Shown here piece by piece: positions 35,011-42,966 of a DNA stretch of 64,000 nt. The stretch is from Paenibacillus piscarius (lineage in GTDB: Bacteria > Bacillota > Bacilli > Paenibacillales > Paenibacillaceae). A program made the translations under genes and the position numbers. The notes below the pieces were generated by a model. That model searched no databases. It was not told where the DNA came from and saw only the letters and a list, made by a program, of their open reading frames with translations. How positions within the stretch are numbered: position 1 is the stretch's first letter; every line of letters starts with the position of its first letter. The stretch lies in the NCBI RefSeq assembly GCF_022234545.1, contig NZ_JAIEUI010000014.1, positions 1 to 64,000 on the forward strand, given 5' to 3'.

Positions 35011-36028
35011 AGGACTTCACCTCCTCTATGCGGACCTCATGCTGCTTCATATACTCCAGCGCCTCAGCAATCCGGGCCGGTTCACCCTGCAATTGAACGA
35101 TAATTGTGCCAAGCGTTGTCTCCTGAATCTCGGTCGTATTCGCGAATAGTATGTTGACCTTAATCCCGTAGGTTCGGATAATCTCATACAGCACAGGCTC
35201 TGATGCGCTCTCTCCGGCAAAATTCAGTCTGTAGAGCTTGCTGCCATGCTCCTCTTTAAGCGTCTTGTGGACGCTGGCGGTCATGCTGTTCTGAATAACC
35301 GTCTTCACGAAATTCTGCGTCGTCTCATGCCGGGGCTGCCCGAACACCTCCAGCACGCTGCCCTGCTCGATAATCCGCCCTTCTTCCATCACGGCTACCT
35401 TGTTGCAGATCTCCTGAATGACCGACATCTCATGCGTAATAATCATGATCGTAATGTTATATTCCGCATTGATCCGTTTCAGCAGTTGGAGAATCGAGCT
35501 CGTGGTCTGCGGATCAAGCGCCGAAGTCGCTTCGTCACATAACAGGATGGATGGGTTGGACGCCAGCGCCCTGGCAATCCCGACCCGCTGCTTCTGCCCG
35601 CCGGACAGCTCACTTGGATAACTTCCGGCCTTGTCGCTTAATCCGACGAATGCGAGCAGCTCCTCCACCCGCTTGCGGATTTCCGCCTTGCTCTTCTTCA
35701 GCAGCACAAGCGGAATCGCTACATTGTCGAACACCTTTTTAGATTCGAGCAGGTTAAAATGCTGAAAAATCATGCCGATGTTTTTCTTGGCTGCCCGCAG
35801 CTCCTTGTCGCTGTACGCTCCCAGATCATGCCCGTCAACCAGTACCTGGCCCTCTGTCGGCCGTTCCAGGTAATTGACCAGGCGGATCAGCGTGCTTTTG
35901 CCTGCTCCGCTGTAGCCGATGACACCGAAGATATCGCCTTTGTCCACCTTCAGGCTGATGCCCTTGAGCGCTTCAATCTTCACCTCTTTGCGGGTGAAGG
36001 TCTTGTACACATCCCGTAATTCGATCAT
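34985..36028 (-). CDS. metN: Methionine-type ABC transporter ATP-binding protein MetN (system 1)
   Basis: ATPase of 347 aa. Walker A GYSGAGKSTL, signature LSGGQKQRVGIARAL, Walker B ILLCDEATSALD and the switch His in IITHEM are present. The C-terminal ~90 residues form an NIL-type ACT-like domain (YGIKVNILFANTTEIQ), which in MetN proteins senses the transported amino acid. ATG 36028 has GAGGGGAACG upstream; the TTG-initiated longer frame is rejected. Confidence 0.94.
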   Translation of the reverse strand: MIELRDVYKTFTRKEVKIEALKGISLKVDKGDIFGVIGYSGAGKSTLIRLVNYLERPTEGQVLVDGHDLGAYSDKELRAAKKNIGMIFQHFNLLESKKVFDNVAIPLVLLKKSKAEIRKRVEELLAFVGLSDKAGSYPSELSGGQKQRVGIARALASNPSILLCDEATSALDPQTTSSILQLLKRINAEYNITIMIITHEMSVIQEICNKVAVMEEGRIIEQGSVLEVFGQPRHETTQNFVKTVIQNSMTASVHKTLKEEHGSKLYRLNFAGESASEPVLYEIIRTYGIKVNILFANTTEIQETTLGTIIVQLQGEPARIAEALEYMKQHEVRIEEVKSYVLDINHK

Positions 36029-36070
36029 GGTCGTTCCCCTCAATCATCTGGTAAATTTGGGATTCAGGAT

Positions 36071-37231
36071 TCAAGCCTGCGGCTTCAGCTTCGCCAGGGC
36101 TTGTTCTGCAAGTGCTGCAAAGTACTTCGCCGCCGGCAAGAGCGCCGTCTCATCGACATCAAACTGCGGATGATGCAGCGCATGGTTCGGACCGGTCCCG
36201 ATATTCACAAAAGCTCCGGGAATCTGCTGCAAATAATAAGCGAAATCCTCGCCGCCCATCTGCGGCGGAATATCATGGACCTCATACCCTGCCCGGGCTG
36301 CGGCTGCTTTGGTGAAGTCTGCCCATTCCCCGTGGTTCACGGTTGCCGGCGGACCGGGATACCAGTGCAGCTTCGCCTCGGCCCCGGCAGCGGCGGCAAT
36401 GCCTTCAATGATCCGGGTCATCTGGGCAGGAATGCTCCGCCGGATCGCTTCATTGTAGGTGCGCACTGTTCCTTCCAGCTCCACCTTCTCCGGCAGAACG
36501 TTCCAGGTGAAGCCTCCGTTGATCCGGGTCACACTCAGCACCACCGGCTCCTGCGTGCTATTGAGACGGCTGACCACGGTCTGGAGCATGGTGATGATCT
36601 GCGCGGCCGTGACGATGGTGTCTACCCCGTTCTCGGGGTAAGCAGCATGGGCGCCTACGCCTTTTACTGTAATCTCGAACCGGTCTACCCCTGCCGTCAA
36701 AGCCCCCGTTCTGGTTCCGAACGTGCCGGTTGGCAGCTCCGGTGAATTATGTAATCCGAAGATCGCCTGAACCCCGTCCAGCCCGCCGGAGGCCAGCACC
36801 TCTTCCGCACCATGTCCCGTCTCTTCTGCGGGCTGGAACAGGATCCGCACCTTGCCCGGCAGCTCATGCTCACGCTTCTTGAGCAGCAGCGCCGCACCCA
36901 GGATCACCGCTGAGTGGAAGTCGTGGCCGCAGGCGTGCATTTTCCCGGGAATTGCAGATGCGTAAGGCAGTCCTGTCTGCTCCTCGATCGGCAGGGCATC
37001 AATATCACAGCGGATCGCCACGATGCTTCCGTTACCTTGGCCCACCTCTGCGATCAGCCCCGTCTTCAGCGGAAGGTCCAGTACCCGTATCCCCGCTTCA
37101 TTCAGCCACCCGCGCAGCTTCTCTGTCGTTCTGAATTCTTCATTGCTCAGCTCCGGCTCGCGGTGCAGGCTCCTCCGCACTTCAACCAGCCGGGAGGCCA
37201 GCGCATCTTCTGTCTCATGCTGTAGACTCAT
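36071..37231 (-). CDS. M20-family amidohydrolase (N-acyl-amino-acid hydrolase type)
   Basis: Zinc or cobalt metallo-amidohydrolase of 386 aa, likely releasing an amino acid from an N-acyl or similar amide. Metal-site motifs are CDIDALPIEEQTG, HACGHDFHSA, EETGHGAEE, and GGEDFAYYLQQIPG near the C-terminus; RRSLHREPELSNEE is the typical start. ATG 37231 follows GAAGGGGGAAG. It sits between the GntR regulator and metN, suggesting hydrolysis of the imported compound. Confidence 0.9.
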   Translation of the reverse strand: MSLQHETEDALASRLVEVRRSLHREPELSNEEFRTTEKLRGWLNEAGIRVLDLPLKTGLIAEVGQGNGSIVAIRCDIDALPIEEQTGLPYASAIPGKMHACGHDFHSAVILGAALLLKKREHELPGKVRILFQPAEETGHGAEEVLASGGLDGVQAIFGLHNSPELPTGTFGTRTGALTAGVDRFEITVKGVGAHAAYPENGVDTIVTAAQIITMLQTVVSRLNSTQEPVVLSVTRINGGFTWNVLPEKVELEGTVRTYNEAIRRSIPAQMTRIIEGIAAAAGAEAKLHWYPGPPATVNHGEWADFTKAAAARAGYEVHDIPPQMGGEDFAYYLQQIPGAFVNIGTGPNHALHHPQFDVDETALLPAAKYFAALAEQALAKLKPQA

Positions 37232-37250
37232 GTCTGCTCTTCCCCCTTCG

Positions 37251-37922
37251 TTACGCCTGTCCGATATGTCTGATTTGCTCAAGTGCAGTGGCCAGGCTGG
37301 TTAAGATATGCTCCCGCATCACTTGCTCTGCACCCTCCTCATCTCCGGCAGCAATCCTGCGCAGAATCGCCAGATGCTCTTCATCCGCCTGTGTGTTCCA
37401 GTCTCCATGGAGGGAGACGTAACGGCAATAGCGCAGCGAACGGTCCCTTAACTGCCCCAGTACCTTCCCGAAGGTCTTCAGTCCGCTGATATCCGACAAA
37501 TAATCATGGAATTCAAAGCCATACGATACAAAATCCTGCCGCTCACCCGTCTGAAAAGAATGCTTCAGTCTGTCCAGAATCTGCGTCAGCCGTTGAATGT
37601 CCCCGGGCGTCGCATTCCGCGCTGCACTTCTGGCGATGTGGCCTTCAAGCATACTGCGGATCTGGAAGATTTCTTCTACCTCCGTTAGGCTTAGCGGGGC
37701 TACCCGCAGCCGGCCGTTAGGCTGGCGGACCAGGAAATCCTCCTGCTCCAGCCGCTGGATCGCTTCCCGGAGCGGCGTTCTGCTGACTCCGAGCAGTGCA
37801 GCCAACCCTTCTTCGTTCACCGGCTGATCCGGCTCCAGCTCGCTGTCTATAATCTTTTGCTTCAGAACGTTGTAGGTATTATCCTTGGACAATCTTCGTG
37901 AATGCATTTCCATAGAGTTCAT
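37251..37922 (-). CDS. GntR-family transcriptional regulator, FadR/FCD subfamily
   Basis: Probable local regulator, 223 aa. N-terminal winged HTH (VNEEGLAALLGVSRTPLREAIQRLEQ) and an all-helical FCD ligand-binding domain with metal-binding His candidates (EFHDYL, HILTSL). First gene of the operon that runs on to the VOC gene. The start is uncertain: ATG 37922 has AGGAG only two bases away, and ATG 37913 is 11 bases from it. Its promoter and a palindromic operator lie directly upstream, suggesting autoregulation. Confidence 0.88.
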   Translation of the reverse strand: MNSMEMHSRRLSKDNTYNVLKQKIIDSELEPDQPVNEEGLAALLGVSRTPLREAIQRLEQEDFLVRQPNGRLRVAPLSLTEVEEIFQIRSMLEGHIARSAARNATPGDIQRLTQILDRLKHSFQTGERQDFVSYGFEFHDYLSDISGLKTFGKVLGQLRDRSLRYCRYVSLHGDWNTQADEEHLAILRRIAAGDEEGAEQVMREHILTSLATALEQIRHIGQA

Positions 37923-37964
37923 TGCTCCTCGCTATTATTTTGCGGGTCGCTTCAGTAACTGTAT

Positions 37965-38049
37965 AATTGTATACAATTTTAAGTTGATGGTATTTGCTAT
38001 GTATTTCAGCTTTTTTTCATACTATAATCCTATTAATCCAACTAGTCAA
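37965..38049 (-). promoter_or_regulatory. Promoter and putative GntR operator of the metNIQ-1 operon
   Basis: On the minus strand -35 TTGACT (38044-38049) and -10 TATAGT (38021-38026) are 17 nt apart. About 45 bp downstream of the -10 is a perfect 14-bp palindrome AATTGTATACAATT (37965-37978), of the kind bound by FCD-type GntR proteins. Its location inside the leader would suit a roadblock. Confidence 0.7.
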
Positions 38050-38155
38050 GTGTGAATTATAGGGGAATGAAAATCTTTATTAATTAAGGAGGCAAATTGC
38101 AAGCGAAAGCAACTATTCGGATTACAGGAAGGGGCGTTATTCATCAATAAACATC

Positions 38156-38183
38156 AAAAAGCCACTCCGGGAAGGGAGTGACT
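38156..38183 (-). terminator. Terminator of the GNAT/49-aa gene pair
   Basis: AGTCACTCC / GGAGTGGCT stem with a T-run on the minus strand, at the end of the GNAT gene. Confidence 0.75.
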
Positions 38184-38775
38184 ATTCCAATTTATCTAGA
38201 TATTCGTCAATATTTAATCTTAGACTAATGAGTTCATCAGAACCATTAGGGTGTTGTGATTCCTGGTTTTTGACAAATCCAATAGTGTCTGTGTAGTAAG
38301 CTAATCTATGTGGAAAACAATCAAGAGTAAGAAACTTAACGCCACAGAAATCTTCACGCATTTGTAAAGATTTATGTACGGCGTATTTTATCATATTTTT
38401 CCCGAGACCAATTTTCTGATAATCTTTATGTACGGCAAGCCTTGCTATCTTTAGACTCGGAAACGTTTCGTATCCTATTTGACCATTATTTCTCTCTTGA
38501 TAATTAAGCCTTATTGCATCTGTGCAGAGAGACATATACGCTAATATTAAGCCATTATCATTTTTGACTAGAAATGTTGTGTTATAACCGTCAGTCTGTT
38601 CATCTAAAGACTCGTTTAATAAAAATAAATTCATATCAAGTGAATGACGTTCTAGTACTCTTCGCTTTCTTTTGACAATATGGGTATATTCAGATGTATT
38701 CACACAATCAAAATTAGTCAGGTCATCCAAATCATCTTCGGATAGCCTGACTATATAATATCCACTAAATGTCAT
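38182..38775 (-). CDS. GNAT-fold acetyltransferase, possible toxin of a two-gene unit
   Basis: Protein of 197 aa with a GNAT core: KIARLAVHKDYQKIGLGKNMIKYAV (motif A, Q-x-x-G-x-G) followed by FLTLDCFPHRLAYYTDTIGFV. Start 38775 has AAAGGAAC upstream; the longer frame overlaps the upstream 49-aa gene. The stop of that gene is four bases before this start, so the two are cotranscribed and probably coupled. The layout resembles GNAT-type toxin-antitoxin pairs, but the partner is not a recognised DUF1778-type antitoxin. AT-rich relative to the operon on its left. Confidence 0.75.
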   Translation of the reverse strand: MTFSGYYIVRLSEDDLDDLTNFDCVNTSEYTHIVKRKRRVLERHSLDMNLFLLNESLDEQTDGYNTTFLVKNDNGLILAYMSLCTDAIRLNYQERNNGQIGYETFPSLKIARLAVHKDYQKIGLGKNMIKYAVHKSLQMREDFCGVKFLTLDCFPHRLAYYTDTIGFVKNQESQHPNGSDELISLRLNIDEYLDKLE

Positions 38776-38779
38776 AAGA

Positions 38780-38929
38780 TTAGTTCCTTTTCTCTTTATC
38801 CTCAAAATACTGGGCAAGTTTTTTTGCATTTGCCTTAGATCTTGCAGTAGGTTTAATCTTTAAAGATTCCAGCAATCTTTCGGCATCACGACCATCCAAC
38901 GTTGGAGTTGCAGCCATTTGCGTAGCCAT
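38780..38929 (-). CDS. 49-aa protein upstream of GNAT gene, candidate antitoxin
   Basis: Small charged protein (MATQMAATPTLDGRDAERLL...KPTARSKANAKKLAQYFEDK). Strong RBS AAAGGAGGAAG lies 3-4 nt before the ATG, and the stop is four bases before the GNAT start. Composition (acidic-helix N-terminus, basic C-terminal helix) fits a small DNA- or partner-binding protein. I do not recognise the family; an antitoxin role is inferred from gene order alone. Confidence 0.6.
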   Translation of the reverse strand: MATQMAATPTLDGRDAERLLESLKIKPTARSKANAKKLAQYFEDKEKRN

Positions 38930-39486
38930 TGTTCTTCCTCCTTTGCGCTTTCCCACTCACAACACCTCCCAGTTTTATACTAGGGAAAGTGATGTGCAGA
39001 TACCTTCGAAAATTGTACCCAATAATTAAATAGTTTTCTTCATATTATTATGCTTTCGACAAGAATAAATAATAGAGTGTCGGCATGAATATAGATTCTA
39101 TCGAATATTAAGATAATTTGATTATAGCCTACAGCAATATTCTTAGCAATAATTAACAGGATATTATTGGTGAGAATATTCAGGGTGATTTTAATTATAA
39201 GTAGATTTTTGATGTGAAAATACTACCAAAATATATAGTCATTCAGTGGGTACGCAACACTTTCTACAGTGTTAACTGATAATTTGGCGCTACGTTAAGG
39301 TCCTATCAGCGAATATATTCGTATCTTCTTATTCAACGCCAACAAAAAGAGCCTCCAGTACGTAATAGTCATGTGACTATCTCGCAGTAGAGGCCGTAAT
39401 CCACAACCCTGAAACGTGTATTCTAGGGTTGTTAACGTTCAGTAATCGGGGTTGTTAACGCTCAATTTCAGCGCTTATCTGACGCG
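38930..39486. other. Non-coding region left of the integrative element, with a terminator
   Basis: No convincing gene. Between 39343 and 39394 a long stem (GCCTC...TAGTCA / TGACTA...GAGGC) is followed on the minus strand by TTTTTG, a good terminator. CAACCCT / AGGGTTG forms an inverted repeat at 39404-39431, and GGTTGTTAACG occurs twice (39427-39437 and 39450-39461), possibly recombinase arm sites. Confidence 0.55.
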
Positions 39487-39593
39487 ACTCAGCAAGGCTC
39501 CGCCGCCGGATTCCCCGCCTCTTCCTTCGTACGGAAGGAAGAACCACACCCACACGTAACGGTCGCGTTCGGATTGTGAATGGTGAAGCCGCC
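39487..39593. repeat. attL: displaced copy of the yutM 3' end
   Basis: 107 bp matching 55984-56090 with two mismatches; the first 89 bp (39487-39575) are identical. It encodes the last ~35 codons of yutM including the stop codon, but no upstream gene is attached. This is the mark of integration at the 3' end of yutM, the displaced chromosomal tail being here. Confidence 0.9.
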
Positions 39594-39890
39594 AAGACCG
39601 AGACCAAAATCAATAACGTTGATTTATCAAGGTTTTTAAGCACTTTTAGGTATTGTTGATTGTAAAGTGGATTATGGATTGCATCTCACTTAAATTGTGG
39701 ATGATGCTAATCGGATTATACCCAAAGTATGGGTCGGTGTAAACTGATTCTTCATCTTTTTACATTTAAATCCACATCACTTCCACTTGGAGTGGGGCGT
39801 TATTTCCCTATATTATGAACAACTCATCTCACTTCAGTATGAAGAACTCTATGATAAAAATTCATGACTCTTTATGCATCAGTAAAAATA
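39594..39890. other. Non-coding left end of the element
   Basis: About 300 bp without a gene. The first ~15 bp retain weak similarity to yutM beyond the att core (codons for [12 protein letters not shown]), probably from the element's own attP. Confidence 0.5.
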
Positions 39891-40610
39891 TCAATAGTTT
39901 ATTTCAGTGATTTCCATATTTTTACCATAATCATCATTTTCTAAAGTGAAATAAGTTCGCTTCATTACAGATTCACCAAGCCCATTAACTGCTTGTAGAT
40001 CATATAGCAACATTAACTTATCATGCTGCAATCCAGTTTTAATGGTCATTGTATCATCATCCTCTGCAATAACTTTTCCTCCTACTCCCTTTGCTTCATA
40101 TATAGCTCTATAATATTCCTTTTCTTTTTCATAAGTTTTTTCAAAAGTACGTCCAACGAAAAAATCATTATCCCAATCACTTCTATCAACATGAATAATT
40201 GTATCAACTTTTGTTTTTGAAGCTTTTATAAATTTATAGTCAGTAACGTTGTAAAAATCATCTACATCAATTGACTTGAAATCAGATGTGGAATCTCCAT
40301 TTTGAATAGCCTTGATATAACTTGCCACTACTGACTTAGCTTCTCCCTCAAGCGTAAAGTATCTATTGTAAGTGTATAGAGCGGCAAAGCCCAAGATAAC
40401 CAGTGCAATAAAAGAAATTGTCCACTTAGACTTGATCAATCTTATTAGTTTCTTGTCAGAAACCTTCAAGGATGGAGTAGCGGACACATTCTTTCGATTA
40501 ACATGTGTTGAGGTATTTCCTGGTGTCTTTTTATGTATCGCCGAACCACATGAGTTGCAAAATTTACTCCCTGCGATTACTTCATTCCCACATTCATTAC
40601 AATATTCCAT
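39891..40610 (-). CDS. Zinc-ribbon, single-pass membrane protein (239 aa)
   Basis: Unrecognised function. N-terminal zinc ribbon (MEYCNECGNEV...SKFCNSCGSAIHK, two CxxC pairs), a linker, one transmembrane helix (WTISFIALVILGFAALYTYN) and a ~150-residue C-terminal domain predicted outside the cell (SVVASYIKAIQNGD...). This arrangement resembles zinc-ribbon/TcaA-like membrane proteins of firmicutes. ATG 40610 follows GGAGGTAATA. Outermost left gene of the element. Confidence 0.78.
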   Translation of the reverse strand: MEYCNECGNEVIAGSKFCNSCGSAIHKKTPGNTSTHVNRKNVSATPSLKVSDKKLIRLIKSKWTISFIALVILGFAALYTYNRYFTLEGEAKSVVASYIKAIQNGDSTSDFKSIDVDDFYNVTDYKFIKASKTKVDTIIHVDRSDWDNDFFVGRTFEKTYEKEKEYYRAIYEAKGVGGKVIAEDDDTMTIKTGLQHDKLMLLYDLQAVNGLGESVMKRTYFTLENDDYGKNMEITEINY

Positions 40611-40836
40611 TGTTATTACCTCCACAGTATTCATTGTATTCCCCTGAAGATCATTAATGATAATTTCTGATCCGATTTATCAACAATTTGACTTTTCATC
40701 CCTCCCTAGAGCTTAAGCTAGCCAAATAGTACCACAAATAGACTAATATATGTATCATTTTTATGTTTTTTTAACCGATAAATCTATATGTTTTGCCCTC
40801 CTGTTCTTGTCTACACTTTTAGTTGAGGTGTAGCAG

Positions 40837-41175
40837 ATGGTAACCGCTTTGGACAAGTTAGGAAAACGTATAAGGGAAATACGTAAAGCTCGTGGACTTT
40901 CACAAGAAGCATTAGGTGAAAAATGCAGCTTTTCTTTCTCATATATTGGTGGAATTGAAAGAGGAGAGAACAACGTATCTATTAAGAATCTTGAGAAAAT
41001 AGCTAACGCTTTAAATGTAGAATTATATGAATTTTTCGTTGATCACAAGGCTGAAAGGCAAATCTCCAAAAAACTAGATGAATTTGATGATGTTTTGGAC
41101 CTGTTGCTGTCTTTGGACAGTAAAGAATTGAAAAGGGCTAGGACTATATTGAATGAGGTTTTTAAAAGCAAATAA
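40837..41175 (+). CDS. XRE-family helix-turn-helix regulator
   Basis: Protein of 112 aa. Classical HTH (LGKRIREIRKARGLSQEALGEKCSFSFSYIGGIERGENNVS) and a C-terminal helical extension for dimerisation. RBS GAGGTG. A terminator follows at 41193-41240, so it is monocistronic. It may be an element repressor or may regulate the ATP-grasp operon 340 bp downstream; neither is shown. Confidence 0.88.
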   Translation: MVTALDKLGKRIREIRKARGLSQEALGEKCSFSFSYIGGIERGENNVSIKNLEKIANALNVELYEFFVDHKAERQISKKLDEFDDVLDLLLSLDSKELKRARTILNEVFKSK

Positions 41176-41192
41176 GGAACGCAATAATCAAA

Positions 41193-41240
41193 GTGGTATG
41201 AAACTTCCCTATTATGAGGAAAGATTCATCCACTTTTTTC
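41193..41240 (+). terminator. Terminator of the XRE gene
   Basis: GTGG.ATGAA..CTTCC / GGAAAG.TTCAT.CCAC stem then TTTTTT. The remaining ~270 bp before the ATP-grasp gene are AT-rich; no firm promoter could be fixed. Confidence 0.7.
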
Positions 41241-41512
41241 TTTGCGTTCGTTTGCTGTTCCCAAGTTCAGTGAGTAAGTAGATACGTTTTTCGTTAATAT
41301 ATTCAAAATAAAAATTTCTATTCTACCCATAGAAAACAAAAAATATATACTGATGAACGCTTCACGCTCTACAAGTTCACATTTTGTTCTATAATTCAAT
41401 TCGATTCAACAAATCCCGTGAATAATCTGCTGAAATCATTTGTAGATTTATGGTAATATAGTCGCATATATCTAAAATAACAGTCGAACAAATAAGAATA
41501 GGGGTCATTATA

Positions 41513-42496
41513 TTGATACTTATACTGACAGATAGATTTGACAAACACGCTGATCGAGTAATAGAAATTTTACGTGATCAAAAACGTAGATATGTTAGGT
41601 TCAACCTAGATGTCGAGTCTTTAAAGAAGACTTATCTTCATCACTATAATTCGAATTGGCAGATCAGAACAGAAGATGACAGCTTCAATTCAACTGAAGT
41701 ATCGACTGTATGGGCAAGAAGACCTTTTGTAGAATTGACATTAGAGGAACAAAGCAATAATTCAAATGACTTTAAGCTTTGGAAAGCGGAATGGAACAAA
41801 ACATTGTTAGGTTTGTATCTTGATCTAAATGATATCCCTTGGTTAAACCCAGTAAGAAAAGCATATAAAGCAGAAAATAAGTATCTTCAACGCAAGCTTG
41901 CGTTAAGTACTGGTTTTAAAGTACCTGATTTAATTGTTTCAAACAACAAACAAGAAATCCTCAACTTTAGTAACAAACATGAAAAAGTCGTTCTTAAACT
42001 GATGTCTCAAGAATTTTATACGATGGACGATGGCACATTTAAAGGCATATATGTTAATCAAGTTTCTAATCAGGAATTATTAGAGTTTAATGATACTGCT
42101 GAAAATCCAATAGTATTGCAGGAGTATATTGATAAATCCTATGAAGTTCGCTATACAATTGTAGGAAAAGAACACCTCGCATGTAGAATTGAATCTCAAA
42201 AATCCGAAAAAACCGCTATAGATTGGCGTAGGTATGATATCCCTAATACGCCTCATTTTCCATTTGACCCTCCAATAGAAATAAAAGACAAAATAAATGA
42301 TTTTATGAGCACCTTAGAATTAGAGTACGGGGCAATGGACTTTATTGTCACCCCCGAAAATGAGTGGTATTTTCTTGAAATAAATTGCATGGGACAGTGG
42401 TTATGGATAGAGGACTTAACAGGGCTTTCCATTTCTACTTCAATTGCGAATTGGCTTATTTCCAATTCTTCTTGCAAAGGAGGTGAGGAAAAATGA
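41513..42496 (+). CDS. MvdD-type ATP-grasp RiPP maturase (putative graspetide synthetase)
   Basis: ATP-dependent carboxylate ligase of 327 aa predicted to link Ser/Thr/Lys side chains to Asp/Glu side chains in a precursor peptide. The N-terminal pre-ATP-grasp region has the family pattern RVIEILRDQKRRYVRFNLD...WQI...VWARRPF. The ATP-grasp part shows KLALSTGFKVPDLIVSN, QEYIDKSYEVRYTIVG, ESQ...TAIDWRRYD, YGAMDFIVTPENEWYFLEIN (Mg ligands) and MGQWLWIEDLTGLSIS, all typical of the MvdC/MvdD branch. TTG start follows AGGGGTC. The next gene overlaps by 4 bp (ATGA) and encodes a plausible precursor. No protease or exporter is adjacent. Confidence 0.88.
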   Translation: MILILTDRFDKHADRVIEILRDQKRRYVRFNLDVESLKKTYLHHYNSNWQIRTEDDSFNSTEVSTVWARRPFVELTLEEQSNNSNDFKLWKAEWNKTLLGLYLDLNDIPWLNPVRKAYKAENKYLQRKLALSTGFKVPDLIVSNNKQEILNFSNKHEKVVLKLMSQEFYTMDDGTFKGIYVNQVSNQELLEFNDTAENPIVLQEYIDKSYEVRYTIVGKEHLACRIESQKSEKTAIDWRRYDIPNTPHFPFDPPIEIKDKINDFMSTLELEYGAMDFIVTPENEWYFLEINCMGQWLWIEDLTGLSISTSIANWLISNSSCKGGEEK

Positions 42497-42702
42497 AAGT
42501 TTTCGCAACTAGGTATTTAGAAGCTCCTTCTAAGGAAGAGGTACTGAAACAAGATGATTGGTCTTGGGAACCAGATAATAAAGAGGCATATCACATTTAT
42601 GCATCTGGTAATTCAACTTCTTCCAGGGAATCTACATATGCAGCTGAGAAGGATGATCGAGCTGATAGTGATAGACCAAATGAAGGAATGTTTGTAGCTT
42701 AA
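42493..42702 (+). CDS. Putative graspetide precursor peptide (69 aa)
   Basis: Small peptide starting inside the end of the ATP-grasp gene (ATGA overlap), with AGGAGG just upstream. Residues 2-10 (KVFATRYLE) resemble the PFFARYLE helix that graspetide synthetases recognise in leaders. The C-terminal half (from residue 38) has no Cys and is crowded with acceptors and donors: Ser38, 41, 43, 44, 47, 59, Thr42, Thr48, Glu46, 52, 64, Asp54, 55, 58, 60. This is the expected make-up of a side-chain-crosslinked core, though it lacks the known TTxxxxEE or TxKYPSDW cores. Followed by a hairpin. Confidence 0.78.
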   Translation: MKVFATRYLEAPSKEEVLKQDDWSWEPDNKEAYHIYASGNSTSSRESTYAAEKDDRADSDRPNEGMFVA

Positions 42703-42710
42703 TATCGCAA

Positions 42711-42748
42711 GAAAGGTGGTATTCTCTTCTTAGCGAACACCACCTTTC
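42711..42748 (+). terminator. Terminator of the ATP-grasp/precursor operon
   Basis: Perfect 10-bp stem GAAAGGTGGT / ACCACCTTTC, 9 bp after the precursor stop. T-tract is weak. Confidence 0.65.
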
Positions 42749-42966
42749 TCCTATTCAAATTCATAACATTGGTGTATTTCAATTTTATTCCATCTAACTG
42801 GTAAGAGTGCTGCAACTGCTGCTTCAAAAGTCTTGAGCAACCCTCGTTCAAGAAATACCAAAAAACTGCTGCTCTGTAGCTAACTACCGATGAAAATTTT
42901 GGTGGTTTTTATTTTGACATCTCACAACATAAAAAGCCTTCACATGGAAGGCAACAACTATCAACT

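Noticed and set aside
38097-38150. 17-codon TTG-started ORF behind a strong AAGGAGG
   Set aside because: Too short to judge. It could be a truncated 5' end of a lost gene or a leader peptide; no further evidence.
39455-39643. 62-aa ORF at the left junction
   Set aside because: Out-of-frame reading of the displaced yutM tail (attL), not a gene.
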